Shown: one piece after another, positions 25,705-34,491 of the stretch | Numbering within the stretch: position 1 is the first letter of the stretch | How the letters are laid out: every line of letters starts with the position of its first letter | NCBI RefSeq assembly: GCF_900625105.1 | Contig: NZ_UYYD01000002.1 | Span: 248,001 to 312,000, forward strand | Reading direction: 5' to 3' | From: Agathobaculum sp. Marseille-P7918 | GTDB taxonomy: Bacteria; Bacillota; Clostridia; Oscillospirales; Butyricicoccaceae | Length of the DNA stretch: 64,000 nucleotides | Made by a program: the position numbers and the translations under genes | Notes under the pieces: model-generated | The model's input: only the letters and a program-made list of their open reading frames with translations | The model's database searches: none | Told to the model about the DNA's origin: nothing

Positions 25705-26343
25705 TCAGCATCCGCCTCCGCCGCAGCACGCATTCAAACAGCAGTTGCACACCGCCAGCTGCACGCACAAGTCGCACATGTTGGCTTCCTGCATGGGCCG
25801 GTAGCCGCCATAGCCGCCCGACATGTTCAGGTTGTTGAGCGCCGTGCGGTATTCCATATTGGACGGGTCCATCTGACAGGCCTGCGTATAGGCGCGCGCG
25901 GCCTCGTCATACCAGCCCTTGCGGTAATACACCGTGCCCATCAGGTAGAACCACTCGGCATCGCGGCCGTTCGCGCGCTGCAAGAGCGCCTCGGCCATGC
26001 CCAGATTGCCCTGATTGATCGCCTGCCGCACCTGACTGTACAGCGACGCGTTGGCGCCCGTGTACGAGCGCTGCTGCTGGCTGCCGTACTGCTGGCCGCC
26101 GTATTGCTGGCTGCCATATTGTCCGCCATACTGCTGCCCGCCGGACGACGTCTTGCCCGCGCGCTCGTTCATGATCATGTCGTAGGCCTCGTTGATTTCC
26201 TTCATGCGGGCCTCCGCCAGATCGGCGAGCGGATTGTTGACATAGTTGTCGGGATGATACTTGCGCGCCAGCTCGCGGTAAGCGCGTTTGACATCGTCGT
26301 CGCTTGTCTGCGGCGTGACGCCGAGCACCTTATAGGGATCCAT
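25705..26343 (-). CDS. J-domain protein with Cys-rich tail
   Basis: A 212-residue protein. The N-terminal J domain (about 1-62) has the HPD motif in ELARKYHPDNYVNN and would stimulate an Hsp70 such as DnaK. A Gln/Gly/Tyr repeat linker (GGQQYGGQYGSQQYGG) follows at 68-95, then a TPR-like helical region (about 100-175), and a tail packed with Cys: CDLCVQLAVCNCCLNACC then GGGGC. The tail could bind metal or an Fe-S cluster. It overlaps DUF5685 by 14 bases; the two are a fixed pair in many Clostridia, with unknown shared job. Confidence 0.88.
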   Translation of the reverse strand: MDPYKVLGVTPQTSDDDVKRAYRELARKYHPDNYVNNPLADLAEARMKEINEAYDMIMNERAGKTSSGGQQYGGQYGSQQYGGQQYGSQQQRSYTGANASLYSQVRQAINQGNLGMAEALLQRANGRDAEWFYLMGTVYYRKGWYDEAARAYTQACQMDPSNMEYRTALNNLNMSGGYGGYRPMQEANMCDLCVQLAVCNCCLNACCGGGGC

Positions 26344-27214
26344 GTTTGCCCCATCCTCCGTTCGTTTGGTACGTCCCGTCCAGCACCTGTTTCGTCACCA
26401 GCGGCATACCCAGAAAAATAATATTGCGGATCAGGTCCGCATCCCGCCGTATGTCCAGCAGGTCAAAGGCCATGCAGATATCGGCGAGCGACCGCTCCAG
26501 CGTGCGCTCAAGCGGCTGTCTGATCTCTGTCAGATCCGGCGTGTGCAGCCCGTAACGCAGCACCACCGGATTATAATTCTCCTGCTCCAGATCCTCCGCC
26601 ACGTCCTGCGCGGCGTCGAGCAGGTAGATCCACCGTCCAATATGATAAAACATCTGCCGCAGCACGCGCTCCCGGTCGTCCCCGGTGTGCGGCACAGCGG
26701 CTGCGGTCAGCCGCGCAGAAGCATCCGCCGCGCGGTCCATCGAATCGCATTTTGCGCGCTCCAGCTGCTGCAAATCCTCGAGCGCCTGCACCATTTCGGC
26801 ATCCGCCTCGGGCAGCCGCGCCCGGGCGCGCTCGTATGCGCGCCGTCCCAGACGGCACAGCAGCCACGCCAGCGCGCGTTTGGGTCCTTTTTCGTCCGCA
26901 AGGCTGTCGCGGAACTTATGGTAGGTGAGCAGCACGCTCACATCCGCCGCCCGTTCGAGCGCTGCATCCGGCTGCGCGCAGTCGCGGCGCGTCAGCGGAT
27001 GCGCGTCGCACCGTTTGCGGCACGGCGGCGCGGTCTGCGCCTCGTCGCTGCCGATCACCAGCGCGTAAAAGGTCATGTCATAGCTCAGGAACAGGGTGTA
27101 AAACCGGCCGTACCGTGCGCGGATCGCGTGACACAGTCCGCAGTAGATCTGCTGGAACCGGTCAGCCTCCTTGACCCGCAATTCGGGCCGGACCGGACGG
27201 ATAAAGCCAAACAT
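26330..27214 (-). CDS. DUF5685 family protein
   Basis: A 294-residue soluble, mostly helical protein of the DUF5685 family. The start MFGFIRP with YCGLCHAIRARYG is the family mark, and CRKRC then RRDC give a cluster of Cys that could bind metal. The C-terminal half includes HIGRWIYLLDAAQDVAEDLE and NYNPV, a block that recalls all-alpha prenyl-transferase-like folds with Asp-rich helices (DAAQD). I cannot give it a reaction. It is first in a two-gene unit with the J-domain protein, so it may be its client or partner. Confidence 0.8.
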   Translation of the reverse strand: MFGFIRPVRPELRVKEADRFQQIYCGLCHAIRARYGRFYTLFLSYDMTFYALVIGSDEAQTAPPCRKRCDAHPLTRRDCAQPDAALERAADVSVLLTYHKFRDSLADEKGPKRALAWLLCRLGRRAYERARARLPEADAEMVQALEDLQQLERAKCDSMDRAADASARLTAAAVPHTGDDRERVLRQMFYHIGRWIYLLDAAQDVAEDLEQENYNPVVLRYGLHTPDLTEIRQPLERTLERSLADICMAFDLLDIRRDADLIRNIIFLGMPLVTKQVLDGTYQTNGGWGKHGSL

Positions 27215-27264
27215 TTGATAACCCTTTCCCGCCGTGTTTGGGCACGGCCTTGCGTATTCAATCT

Positions 27265-27293
27265 ATTTTACCGAACTTTCGCCGATAGCACAA
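27265..27293 (-). promoter_or_regulatory. Promoter for DUF5685/J-protein genes
   Basis: TTGTGC (27293-27288), a 17-bp spacer and TAAAAT (27270-27265) on the minus strand, about 50 bases before the start. Confidence 0.6.
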
Positions 27294-27332
27294 GGGCGAA
27301 CCACACAAAATCAGTAAAAATTCACAAAAAAA

Positions 27333-27746
27333 TCAGATCTTTTTTGTGATTTCAAACGGTACGCTGTTTTTGCGCTTCATCTCGCGGCTGTACAGCATCG
27401 CCGCCACGATGCCCGCGGCAAACAGTACGCCGCCGCACAGCGCGGATACGCCCGCGCCCTTTTGCAGCGCGCTGCCCAGGCCGTAACCGACGAAGAACAG
27501 CACCACCGGCACCAGATACACCAGTCCGGCAAGGCCGAGCACCTGTCCGGTCTCGCCCTCGATCAGCACGCGCTCGCCCACCTGCGCATCCGTGCGGTTG
27601 CGCGCGGTGACGTACAGCGTCTGGGTCTCCAGACCGCCGCAGCCGCCGCACTTGGCACAGTCATGCCCGCAGGCCGAACGGCGGGTCACTTCGATCTCCG
27701 CCATGCCGCCGGGCAGTATTTTCTTAATCGTTCCCTGTTGGGTCAA
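27333..27746 (-). CDS. SoxR-reducing/RseC-family membrane protein
   Basis: A 137-residue RseC-like protein. The N-terminal domain has CGHDCAKCGGCGG, a Cys cluster that probably holds a metal or Fe-S centre, and a small beta barrel (VTARNRTDAQVGERVLIEGE). Two membrane helices follow (LGLAGLVYLVPVVLFFVGYGLG and GVSALCGGVLFAAGIVAAML). In proteobacteria RseC relates to sigma-E control and SoxR reduction; in Clostridia the role is unclear. The start is a TTG at 27746 with GGAGCG upstream. It follows the flavoprotein gene by 39 bases. Confidence 0.85.
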   Translation of the reverse strand: MTQQGTIKKILPGGMAEIEVTRRSACGHDCAKCGGCGGLETQTLYVTARNRTDAQVGERVLIEGETGQVLGLAGLVYLVPVVLFFVGYGLGSALQKGAGVSALCGGVLFAAGIVAAMLYSREMKRKNSVPFEITKKI

Positions 27747-27785
27747 TGGTATCGCTCCGTTTCTGTTTTTTATTTTCTGCCGTGC

Positions 27786-29375
27786 TCAGTCGAGCACCGG
27801 CGCAAACTCTTCCATGATCCGGTGGGCCGCCCGGATGCCGTCCACCGCCGCGGACATGATGCCGCCCGCGTAGCCCGCGCCCTCGCCGCAGGGGATAAGC
27901 CCCGCGCAGCCAAGGCCGAACAGGTCGTCCCCGCGCTTGATGCGCACCGGGGAGGACGTGCGGGTCTCCGGCCCGGTCAACAGCGCGTCCGCCGCGTCAA
28001 AGCCGCGGATCTTGCGGCCGAAATACGGCAGGCTGTCCCGCAGCATGTCCTGCGCAAAGGCCGGCAGACTGGCCGCCGCTTCGCCGAACTGCACGCCCAG
28101 CGGGTAGCTCGGCTGCACCGCGCCTGCGCGCGTGCTCGGACGCCCGGCCAGAAAATCACCCACACGCTGACAGGGCGCGCGGTACGAGCCGGTCTGCTGA
28201 AAGGCCGCGCGCTCGATGCGCCGCTGCAGCGCGACGCCGCCGAACGGCGTGCCGTCGTCAAAATCCGCCGGATCGACCGACACCGCAAGCGCCGCGTTGG
28301 CGTTTTTGCCGTCGCGCGCGTGATAGCTCATGCCGTTGGTGACGACCGTGTCTTGCTCGCTCTGCGCCGCGACGACCACGCCGCCCGGGCACATGCAGAA
28401 CGAATAGCAGGCTCGTCCGCCCTCGCGGCGGGACAGGTTGTATTCCGCCGGCGGCAGCAGCGGGTGCCCCGCATATTTGCCGTACAGCGCGCGGTCGATC
28501 TCGCTTTGCAGATGCTCGATGCGTACGCCGACCGAAAACGCCTTCGGCTCAAAGTATACCCCATTTTGATGCAGCGCATCAAAGGTATCGCGCGCCGAAT
28601 GGCCGATCGCCAGCACCGCGCGCTCGCAGGCGATGTCGTCTCCGCCCGCCTGCACGCCGCGCAGCGCGCCGTTTTGGACCAAAACGCCGGTCAAGCGCGT
28701 GTGGAACCGCACTTCACCGCCGTTTGCGATGATGTCGCGCCGCATGGCGCGCACCACGTCTTTCAAAATATCCGTACCCACATGGGGCTTGGCCTTTTTG
28801 ACAATATCCGCCGGCGCGCCGTGCGCCGCCAGCGTTTCCAGCACCGCGTCGCACAGCGGGTCGCCGATGCGGGTGGTCAGCTTGCCGTCCGAATACGCGC
28901 CCGCGCCGCCTTCGCCGAACTGGATGTTGCTCTCCCCGTCCAGCGCGCCGCCCGACCAAAACGCGTCCACCGCGCGGTCGCGCGCGTCCAGATCGCCGCC
29001 GCGCTCCAAAACCAGCGGCGCATAGCCGTGTTTTGCCAGCGTATAGGCCGCAAACAGGCCCGCAGGCCCCAGTCCGACCACCACAGGCCGGTGTTCCAGC
29101 CGCCTGCTGCCGCAGGGCACGGCCGGCTTTTCATCGGGTTTATAACGCACGAAGGGCATTTGCAGTTTTTCTGCAAATGCCTTTTCGTCGATAGGTGCGT
29201 CCAGACGCACCGAATATACACGAAAGATTTTGCCGCGCCGCGCGTCAATGCTGGCGCGGCTCACCGCCGCCTGCGTCTCGTCCGAAGTCAAGCCGGTCAG
29301 TCGCCGCGCCTCGCGCAGCGCCTGTTCCTCGGGTACGTCGAACGGCAGGCGGATGTTGCTCACAATCAGGCTCAT
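27786..29375 (-). CDS. FAD-dependent dehydrogenase, COG2509 type
   Basis: A 529-residue flavoprotein of the uncharacterised FAD-dependent dehydrogenase family. An N-terminal domain of about 90 residues (SNIRLPFDVPEEQAL) precedes the FAD dinucleotide fold with VVGLGPAGLFAAYTLAKHG. Later blocks are NIQFGEGGAGAYSDGKL, LAIGHSARDTFD, and the C-terminal GCAGLIPCGEGAGYAGGIMSAAVDG, which closes the FAD site. The electron acceptor and substrate are unknown. Its start overlaps the cdaR stop by 4 bases, so it belongs to the c-di-AMP transcript. That association is common in Clostridia. Confidence 0.88.
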   Translation of the reverse strand: MSLIVSNIRLPFDVPEEQALREARRLTGLTSDETQAAVSRASIDARRGKIFRVYSVRLDAPIDEKAFAEKLQMPFVRYKPDEKPAVPCGSRRLEHRPVVVGLGPAGLFAAYTLAKHGYAPLVLERGGDLDARDRAVDAFWSGGALDGESNIQFGEGGAGAYSDGKLTTRIGDPLCDAVLETLAAHGAPADIVKKAKPHVGTDILKDVVRAMRRDIIANGGEVRFHTRLTGVLVQNGALRGVQAGGDDIACERAVLAIGHSARDTFDALHQNGVYFEPKAFSVGVRIEHLQSEIDRALYGKYAGHPLLPPAEYNLSRREGGRACYSFCMCPGGVVVAAQSEQDTVVTNGMSYHARDGKNANAALAVSVDPADFDDGTPFGGVALQRRIERAAFQQTGSYRAPCQRVGDFLAGRPSTRAGAVQPSYPLGVQFGEAAASLPAFAQDMLRDSLPYFGRKIRGFDAADALLTGPETRTSSPVRIKRGDDLFGLGCAGLIPCGEGAGYAGGIMSAAVDGIRAAHRIMEEFAPVLD

Positions 29376-30694
29376 GTGTCGGCTCCGCCTTCCTCGGATG
29401 ACCCGGTATTGCCGCCGTCATCCGGTGTCTCATCGGACAGGCTGGTGATCTCGATCTCGACCTCGACGTCGCTGCCGACCATGGTCACGCCGGACGGCAG
29501 GCCGGTCGCGGCCACGACGCCCTTGACCTTGTGCGTGCCCAGACCGAGCGACACCGAGTCAAAGGTCAGGCCGATCGACAGACTGTTGACGTCCACCTGG
29601 TCGAGCGCGCTTGCGCTGCCGCGCAGTTCGATCTCGACCGAGTTGGTCAGCACGTTGACCACATACGGGGTCTGTCCCTGCGCGGTATCGGTCGGCACGA
29701 ATTTGGTCACCTGCACCTTGCGGGTAGACACGCTCTCCTGTTCCTTGACGTTGATGGTCACCTCGGCCGTCGAAGGCTGGCCGCTGTCCAGCCGCACGCC
29801 TTCGGGCAGCGGGATCTCCATCTCCACCGGCACGCCGGTGCGCACATCATCCAGATCGATCGTGCTGAGGTTGATCTCCGTGATGCCGGCCAGCGTATTC
29901 TGATCGCCAATCAGGGTGACCGAAGCCGGATTGATATCCACATTGACCTGCTCTTCCTTGAGCGTCTCCCCATCGGTCAGCAAAACGGTCAGCGGGACGC
30001 TCTCGACCGGATAGATCGGCACGCGCACGGTGATGGTGTCGGTCTGGCAGGTGACGTGTTTGCCGGTGATCGGCTCGCCCGCGTCATTATACAGGGCGAT
30101 GCTGCACTCCCCGGTAAAGGTGGAGGAGCGGCCCGTGACATCGATCGTGCCGTATGCATACGCAACTTCCTGCAGTTCAGCCTCCGGACCGGAGATCGTG
30201 ACCTCCTTGGTCGTGGTCGGCTCGGGCGTGCCCGGACGGCTGCCATCCGCCGCGGTGCCCGTGGTTTCCACGCGGACCGGAACGGTTGCGGTCGTCACCT
30301 TATCAACCAGCACGCGCACGGTGGTCGGCTCGGTGCCGATGGCATCGACATTATAGCTGCCGGTCGAAATCTGCGGGGTCAGCGTATATTCGCCCGAACC
30401 GTCCGTGATGCCGGAAACGTCAATGGTTGCCGTCACCTTCTTGCGGAACGCACTGTCCGTGATCTCATTGTTCGGGCCTTCCACCTTGACCGAGATCGTA
30501 TCCGTGTATTCAATGACCGAAAGGCCGGTCTGATTGAGCAGCTGCTCGGTACCGGTCAAATGGACTTCCACATCGTGGATGGTGGTCTGTTTGCTCGGGT
30601 TTTCCATATCGCGCACCACGATCCAGAGCACAAACGCAAGCAGGATGGACAGCAGGCGCAGCCAGATATCATGTTTCTTCAAAAACTGTCTCAT
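29372..30694 (-). CDS. cdaR: YbbR-repeat regulator of diadenylate cyclase CdaA
   Basis: A 440-residue membrane-anchored regulator that controls CdaA activity. The N-terminal helix (WLRLLSILLAFVLWIVV) is preceded by FLKKHD. Outside the membrane are four YbbR-like repeats, for example ISVKVEGPNNEI, VRVLVDKV, VTISGPEAEL and VTLIGDQNTL. A Ser/Asp/Gly-rich tail ends the protein. The ATG at 30694 overlaps the cdaA stop by 4 bases. The glmM gene that usually follows is not here. Confidence 0.93.
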   Translation of the reverse strand: MRQFLKKHDIWLRLLSILLAFVLWIVVRDMENPSKQTTIHDVEVHLTGTEQLLNQTGLSVIEYTDTISVKVEGPNNEITDSAFRKKVTATIDVSGITDGSGEYTLTPQISTGSYNVDAIGTEPTTVRVLVDKVTTATVPVRVETTGTAADGSRPGTPEPTTTKEVTISGPEAELQEVAYAYGTIDVTGRSSTFTGECSIALYNDAGEPITGKHVTCQTDTITVRVPIYPVESVPLTVLLTDGETLKEEQVNVDINPASVTLIGDQNTLAGITEINLSTIDLDDVRTGVPVEMEIPLPEGVRLDSGQPSTAEVTINVKEQESVSTRKVQVTKFVPTDTAQGQTPYVVNVLTNSVEIELRGSASALDQVDVNSLSIGLTFDSVSLGLGTHKVKGVVAATGLPSGVTMVGSDVEVEIEITSLSDETPDDGGNTGSSEEGGADT

Positions 30695-31590
30695 TTGCCG
30701 GCGCCTCCCTTCCAACGGTTCCGAAGGGCGGCAATGCGGCTCTTATCCGTCTTTTCCTCGGTCAAAAGCTCGCTTTCCAGCACTTTGCGCAGCACCTCGG
30801 GCGACAGATGCCGCTTGAGCATGCCGCCGATGGCCACCGAGATCGCGCCGGTTTCCTCGGACACGACGACCAGCACGCTGTCGGCCGATTCGCTCATGCC
30901 GACGGCCGCGCGGTGGCGCGTGCCCAGATCGCGCGACAGGGTCTGGCTGCCCGACAGCGGCAGCACGCAGCCGGCCGCGTAAACCTTGCCCGCGCGCATG
31001 ATCAGCGCGCCGTCATGCAGCGGACTGTTTTTGAAAAAGATGTTCTTGAGCAGCTCGGGCGACGGGTCGGCGTCCAGCACGGTACCGGTCGCGACGATCT
31101 CACCCAGGCGCTCCTTGCGCTCAAACACGATCAGCACGCCGGTTTTGGTCTTGGACATATCCGCGCAGGCCGAAACCGTGGCGTTGATCGCCGCTTCGAT
31201 CTCATCCGGGTCGTCCGACGGCACCAGCAGCCGGCTCAGGTTGCCCTTGCCCAGCTGTTCGAGCAGCCGGCGCAGCTCGGGCTGGAAAATGACCACCAGT
31301 ACAAACGGCGCGTAATAGACCGCCGTGCGCAGGATATAAGAAATCGAAGTCAGTCCGAACCAGCTTGCCAGCAGCATCACCAGTGCCAGCACGAGAATGC
31401 CCTTGGCCAGACGCGCCGCGCTGGTGTCCTTGAGCAGCTTCATCATGCGGTAGATGATATAGGCGACGATCAGAATATCGACGACGTCCATCGGCCCGGC
31501 GGTCTGCAAAGAGGCAACGCCGCTCTTGAGCGAGGACAACAGGTCGAAATTCTGAAGGGGCGGAATGAAAATGTTTTGAAATGCTTCCAT
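30691..31590 (-). CDS. cdaA: Diadenylate cyclase
   Basis: Membrane enzyme that makes cyclic di-AMP from two ATP, a second messenger for potassium and osmotic control and wall homeostasis. Residues 1-95 hold three membrane helices (about 34-53, 63-82, 85-105). The DAC domain shows the two active-site motifs, HDGALIM (DGA) and GTRHRAAVG (RHR). It has 299 residues, close to the usual 270-280, with a short C-terminal extension. The ATG at 31590 has AGGTGG 5 bases upstream. The leader carries a perfect 8-bp hairpin GCCTTTCG/CGAAAGGC at 31617-31637, which could matter for expression. Confidence 0.96.
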   Translation of the reverse strand: MEAFQNIFIPPLQNFDLLSSLKSGVASLQTAGPMDVVDILIVAYIIYRMMKLLKDTSAARLAKGILVLALVMLLASWFGLTSISYILRTAVYYAPFVLVVIFQPELRRLLEQLGKGNLSRLLVPSDDPDEIEAAINATVSACADMSKTKTGVLIVFERKERLGEIVATGTVLDADPSPELLKNIFFKNSPLHDGALIMRAGKVYAAGCVLPLSGSQTLSRDLGTRHRAAVGMSESADSVLVVVSEETGAISVAIGGMLKRHLSPEVLRKVLESELLTEEKTDKSRIAALRNRWKGGAGK

Positions 31591-31689
31591 AAAGCCACCT
31601 GTCCTGTAAATTCAAAGCCTTTCGTCAGGCGAAAGGCAGATTTTTTCCTTATTTATACTACCACAAATCCCGTCCCCTGTATAGCGAAT

Positions 31690-32817
31690 TCACAGATTTT
31701 TTACGGTTTGGCAAAGCAGCGCAGCCGCGTGCTCAAGCTGGTGCGCGGTCGAGTAAAACGAGAGCGAAAAGCGGATCGTGCCGCTCTCCTCCGTGCCCGC
31801 GGTGCGGTGCGCGAGCGGCGCGCAGTGCAGACCGGCCCGCACGGCAACGCCCTGCCGCGCCAGCGTCTCCGCTACGCCCTCACAGCTCGCCCCGCGCACG
31901 CGCACGGACAGCACACCGGTCTGCGCGGGGTGCGCAAAGCACTCGATGCGCGCTTCCGGTTCGAGCGCGCGGACAAATTCACGCATCAGCCGCCGCTCGT
32001 GCGCGAGGATGTTCTCCGGCCCGACCGCGCGCACAAACGCCACGCCCGCAGCCAGCCCCGCGATGCCCGGCACGTTGGGCGTGCCGCTCTCGAGCGCGTC
32101 CGGCAGGAAATCCGGCTGCCGCATGTCCTCCGACCGGCTGCCTGTGCCGCCCGCAAGCAGCGGATGCTGCGCGATGCGGTCGTCGAGCGCGAGCAGAATC
32201 CCCGTGCCCTGCGGGCCGTACAGTCCCTTGTGTCCCGGCATGCAGACCGCCGCAAGACAGGGGTGGCGCCGCACGTCGAGCGCGATCACGCCCGCGGACT
32301 GCGACGCATCCAGAATGAGCGGCACGCCCGCCTCGTCCAGCAGATCGGCGATCGCGTCCAGCGGCGCGGCATAGCCGAACACATTGGACACATGGTTCAG
32401 GACAAACAGCTCCGCCCCGTCCGCGAGCGCCTGTTTTGCTCGCTCTACCATCGCCTCCCCGTCCCACAGCGGTGTGTCGAGCACGACCGGCTGCACGCCG
32501 CGCAGCGCGAGTGGCCGCATGACCGCGTTGTGCTCATACCCGCCGACCACGACGCGTGTTTCCGGCTGCACCAGCGCATGGATGGCCAGATTGAGCGCGT
32601 GCGTGGCGTTCATCGTGAACACCACGCGCGCCGGGTCCTGCACGCCGAACAGCGCGGCCGCCTGCTCCCGGCAGGCGTATACGGTCTCGCCCGCGCGCAT
32701 CGCCGCCGCATAGCCGCCGCGCGCATACCCCGCCGCCGCATGCATCGCGCGGCGCACTGCCTCGTCCACCGCGCGCGGCTTGTGCAGTGTGGTGGCGGCG
32801 TTATCCAGATAGATCAT
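31690..32817 (-). CDS. Cysteine desulfurase-like class V aminotransferase
   Basis: A 375-residue PLP enzyme of the cysteine desulfurase/selenocysteine lyase family, which would mobilise sulfur or selenium from cysteine. It opens with MIYLDNAATTLHKP; the PLP Lys is in MPGHKGLYGPQGTG; the catalytic Cys lies in VRAGLHCAPLAHR, near the C-terminal RFSLSFYSTA. The start at 32817 overlaps the DUF3343 stop by 4 bases. It lacks an adjacent IscU-type scaffold, and its partner is the putative Se/S carrier, so a role in selenium or thiol transfer is more likely than general Fe-S supply. Confidence 0.92.
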   Translation of the reverse strand: MIYLDNAATTLHKPRAVDEAVRRAMHAAAGYARGGYAAAMRAGETVYACREQAAALFGVQDPARVVFTMNATHALNLAIHALVQPETRVVVGGYEHNAVMRPLALRGVQPVVLDTPLWDGEAMVERAKQALADGAELFVLNHVSNVFGYAAPLDAIADLLDEAGVPLILDASQSAGVIALDVRRHPCLAAVCMPGHKGLYGPQGTGILLALDDRIAQHPLLAGGTGSRSEDMRQPDFLPDALESGTPNVPGIAGLAAGVAFVRAVGPENILAHERRLMREFVRALEPEARIECFAHPAQTGVLSVRVRGASCEGVAETLARQGVAVRAGLHCAPLAHRTAGTEESGTIRFSLSFYSTAHQLEHAAALLCQTVKNL

Positions 32818-33053
32818 ACGCCCGCCCCCTCGTCCGGTATGACACGGCAGGGCGTGATGCCCAGCTGCCGCAGCCGGTGCAGCGCCTCCTCCGACTGGCG
32901 CGCGCCCACGCGCACCGCCCAGCCACACGACTCGGTGCGCGCATGGCGCGGCGGGCGCGTCACCTCGCCCGGCACGCCCATCTGTCCCAAATGGCGCCGC
33001 AGGCCGACCGCTTCGGTCTGGCTGCGGCATATCAAAAGAGCATATTGGCTCAT
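32814..33053 (-). CDS. DUF3343 putative Se/S carrier protein
   Basis: A 79-residue protein of the DUF3343 family. The family pattern is present: YALLICRSQTEAVGLRRHL near the start and one central Cys in TESCGWAVRV, the candidate carrier Cys. Its coupling to a cysteine desulfurase-like gene by a 4-base overlap supports receipt of persulfide or selenide. The ATG at 33053 has GGAGGGAG upstream. Function is inferred from context. Confidence 0.82.
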   Translation of the reverse strand: MSQYALLICRSQTEAVGLRRHLGQMGVPGEVTRPPRHARTESCGWAVRVGARQSEEALHRLRQLGITPCRVIPDEGAGV

Positions 33054-33094
33054 CCGCTGTCTCTCCCTCCAACATAGTCTATCCTCATGCTATG

Positions 33095-33123
33095 TTGAAA
33101 TGCGCGCCGAAGTGTGCTATGCT
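33095..33123 (+). promoter_or_regulatory. Promoter for DUF815 ATPase
   Basis: TTGAAA (33095-33100), a 17-bp spacer, and TATGCT (33118-33123) with TGC in front (extended -10). Confidence 0.75.
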
Positions 33124-33162
33124 GATGCTGCATAAAAAAATCATCCCGGGAGGGGATTCGAT

Positions 33163-34368
33163 ATGGAACTCACTGCTCTTTCTCTGCGCCTGCATGCGCT
33201 TTCTGCGCTGCGCGGCCTGCAGCAGCACCCGCTGGTGAAAACAACCGCCGCGGTGCTGGATGTGCTGGACGGCGCGGACGCCGCCCGCTTTGCCGACGCT
33301 TACGGCGCGCTGTGCGCCGCGCACTACACTTACGGCGACGCTGCTCAGGCGCTGCTCGACGCCGTACACTACGACGTCAACACCCTGACCGACACGCTTT
33401 CCGCGCCCGCAGCCGCGCTGCTGGGCGCCGCCACGGTGGACATCGAGGCGATCAACGCCCTGCTGGCCGTCGATGGCGCCGCACTCAAGACGGCCGCCGC
33501 TGGGCGGTACAATGCCCCCGCGCTGCTGACGCTGCCGGACTTTCCGGCCTCGGCCCCGCTGCCCTTCCGCGACGGCGCAGAGCTCGCGAGCTACTACCGC
33601 GCGCAGGGCTACGGCTTTTTCGCCCAGTCCTCGGCCTTCGCGGTGCAGGACGACGGCTCGGTCTCCCCGATCGTGCATCCGGACGCCATCCGTCTGCACG
33701 ACCTGCCCGGCTACGAGCGCCAGAAGCAGCAGATCCTCAAAAACACCCGCGCCTTTCTCGACGGACGCGAGGCCAACAACATCCTGCTCTACGGCGACAA
33801 GGGCACGGGCAAATCCTCGACCGTCAAGGCCGTGGTCAACGAATACGCCGAGCGCGGCCTGAAGATCATCGAGATGTCGCCGCGGCACATCACCTGCTTC
33901 CCCAAGATCTTCGCGGAAACCCTGCGCTCGCCCTTCCGCTTCATCGTCTTTCTGGACGACCTCACCTTCAGCCGCGAGGACGACAACTTCGCCGCGCTCA
34001 AGGCGTTCATCGAAGGCGGTCTGGCCGGCAAGCCGTCCAACCTGGTCATCTACGCGACCAGCAACCGCCGCCACCTGATCCGCGAGAGCTTTGCCGACCG
34101 CGAGGGCGACGACGTGCGCGTGCGCGACAGCCTGGAGACCGTCACTTCGCTGTCCGACCGCTTCGGTCTGGAGATCACGTTCTCCGTGCCGGACAAGGAC
34201 GAATATCTGTACATCGTCGATCAGCTCGCCGCGGAAAGCGGCCTGACGCTGCCGGCCGACCAGCTGCACATGCTCGCCGAGCGCTTCGCGCTGCGCCGCA
34301 ACGGCCGCTCGCCGCGCACTGCGCGCCAGTTCATCAGCCAGCAGATGGCGGAAAAATACGAAAAGTAA
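33163..34368 (+). CDS. DUF815 AAA+ ATPase
   Basis: A 401-residue AAA+ ATPase of the DUF815 family. The N-terminal 180 residues are family-specific; the ATPase core has Walker A LLYGDKGTGKSS, Walker B FIVFLDDLTF, sensor-1 VIYATSNRRHLI, and the C-terminal sensor-2-like RSPRTARQFISQ. Family relatives are annotated as predicted ATPases only; a remodelling role is plausible but unproven. The ATG at 33163 follows GGGAGGGGA. It has its own promoter and a strong terminator. Codon use matches the neighbours. Confidence 0.92.
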   Translation: MELTALSLRLHALSALRGLQQHPLVKTTAAVLDVLDGADAARFADAYGALCAAHYTYGDAAQALLDAVHYDVNTLTDTLSAPAAALLGAATVDIEAINALLAVDGAALKTAAAGRYNAPALLTLPDFPASAPLPFRDGAELASYYRAQGYGFFAQSSAFAVQDDGSVSPIVHPDAIRLHDLPGYERQKQQILKNTRAFLDGREANNILLYGDKGTGKSSTVKAVVNEYAERGLKIIEMSPRHITCFPKIFAETLRSPFRFIVFLDDLTFSREDDNFAALKAFIEGGLAGKPSNLVIYATSNRRHLIRESFADREGDDVRVRDSLETVTSLSDRFGLEITFSVPDKDEYLYIVDQLAAESGLTLPADQLHMLAERFALRRNGRSPRTARQFISQQMAEKYEK

Positions 34369-34375
34369 GCGCAAA

Positions 34376-34407
34376 AAAACAGGCTCCTACTTGGGAGCCT
34401 GTTTTTA
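34376..34407 (+). terminator. Terminator of DUF815 gene
   Basis: AAACAGGCTCC and GGAGCCTGTTT around TACTTG, followed by TTTT, eight bases after the stop. Confidence 0.9.
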
Positions 34408-34460
34408 TATGTTCATCCACCTACCTGCACATTCCGCGCCGCAAGGCGCGCATGCAAAAG

Positions 34461-34490
34461 AAAAGAACCGCCTTTTCAGGCGGTTCTTTT
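34461..34490. terminator. Bidirectional hairpin, likely htrA terminator
   Basis: Perfect 12-bp arms AAAAGAACCGCC (34461-34472) and GGCGGTTCTTTT (34479-34490). On the minus strand it ends in a U-rich tail and would stop htrA transcripts after they cross repeat copy 3. Confidence 0.75.
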
Positions 34491-34491
34491 C

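Noticed and set aside
27462-29903. 813-codon + strand open frame, and similar long open frames opposite secDF, pnp, priA and the RND gene
   Set aside because: They are GC-rich antisense shadows of well-supported minus-strand genes, with Arg/His-rich low-quality protein and no ribosome sites.
31617-31637. cdaA leader hairpin as a c-di-AMP riboswitch
   Set aside because: Only one 8-bp stem; the ydaO riboswitch is far larger and has conserved bulges not seen here.
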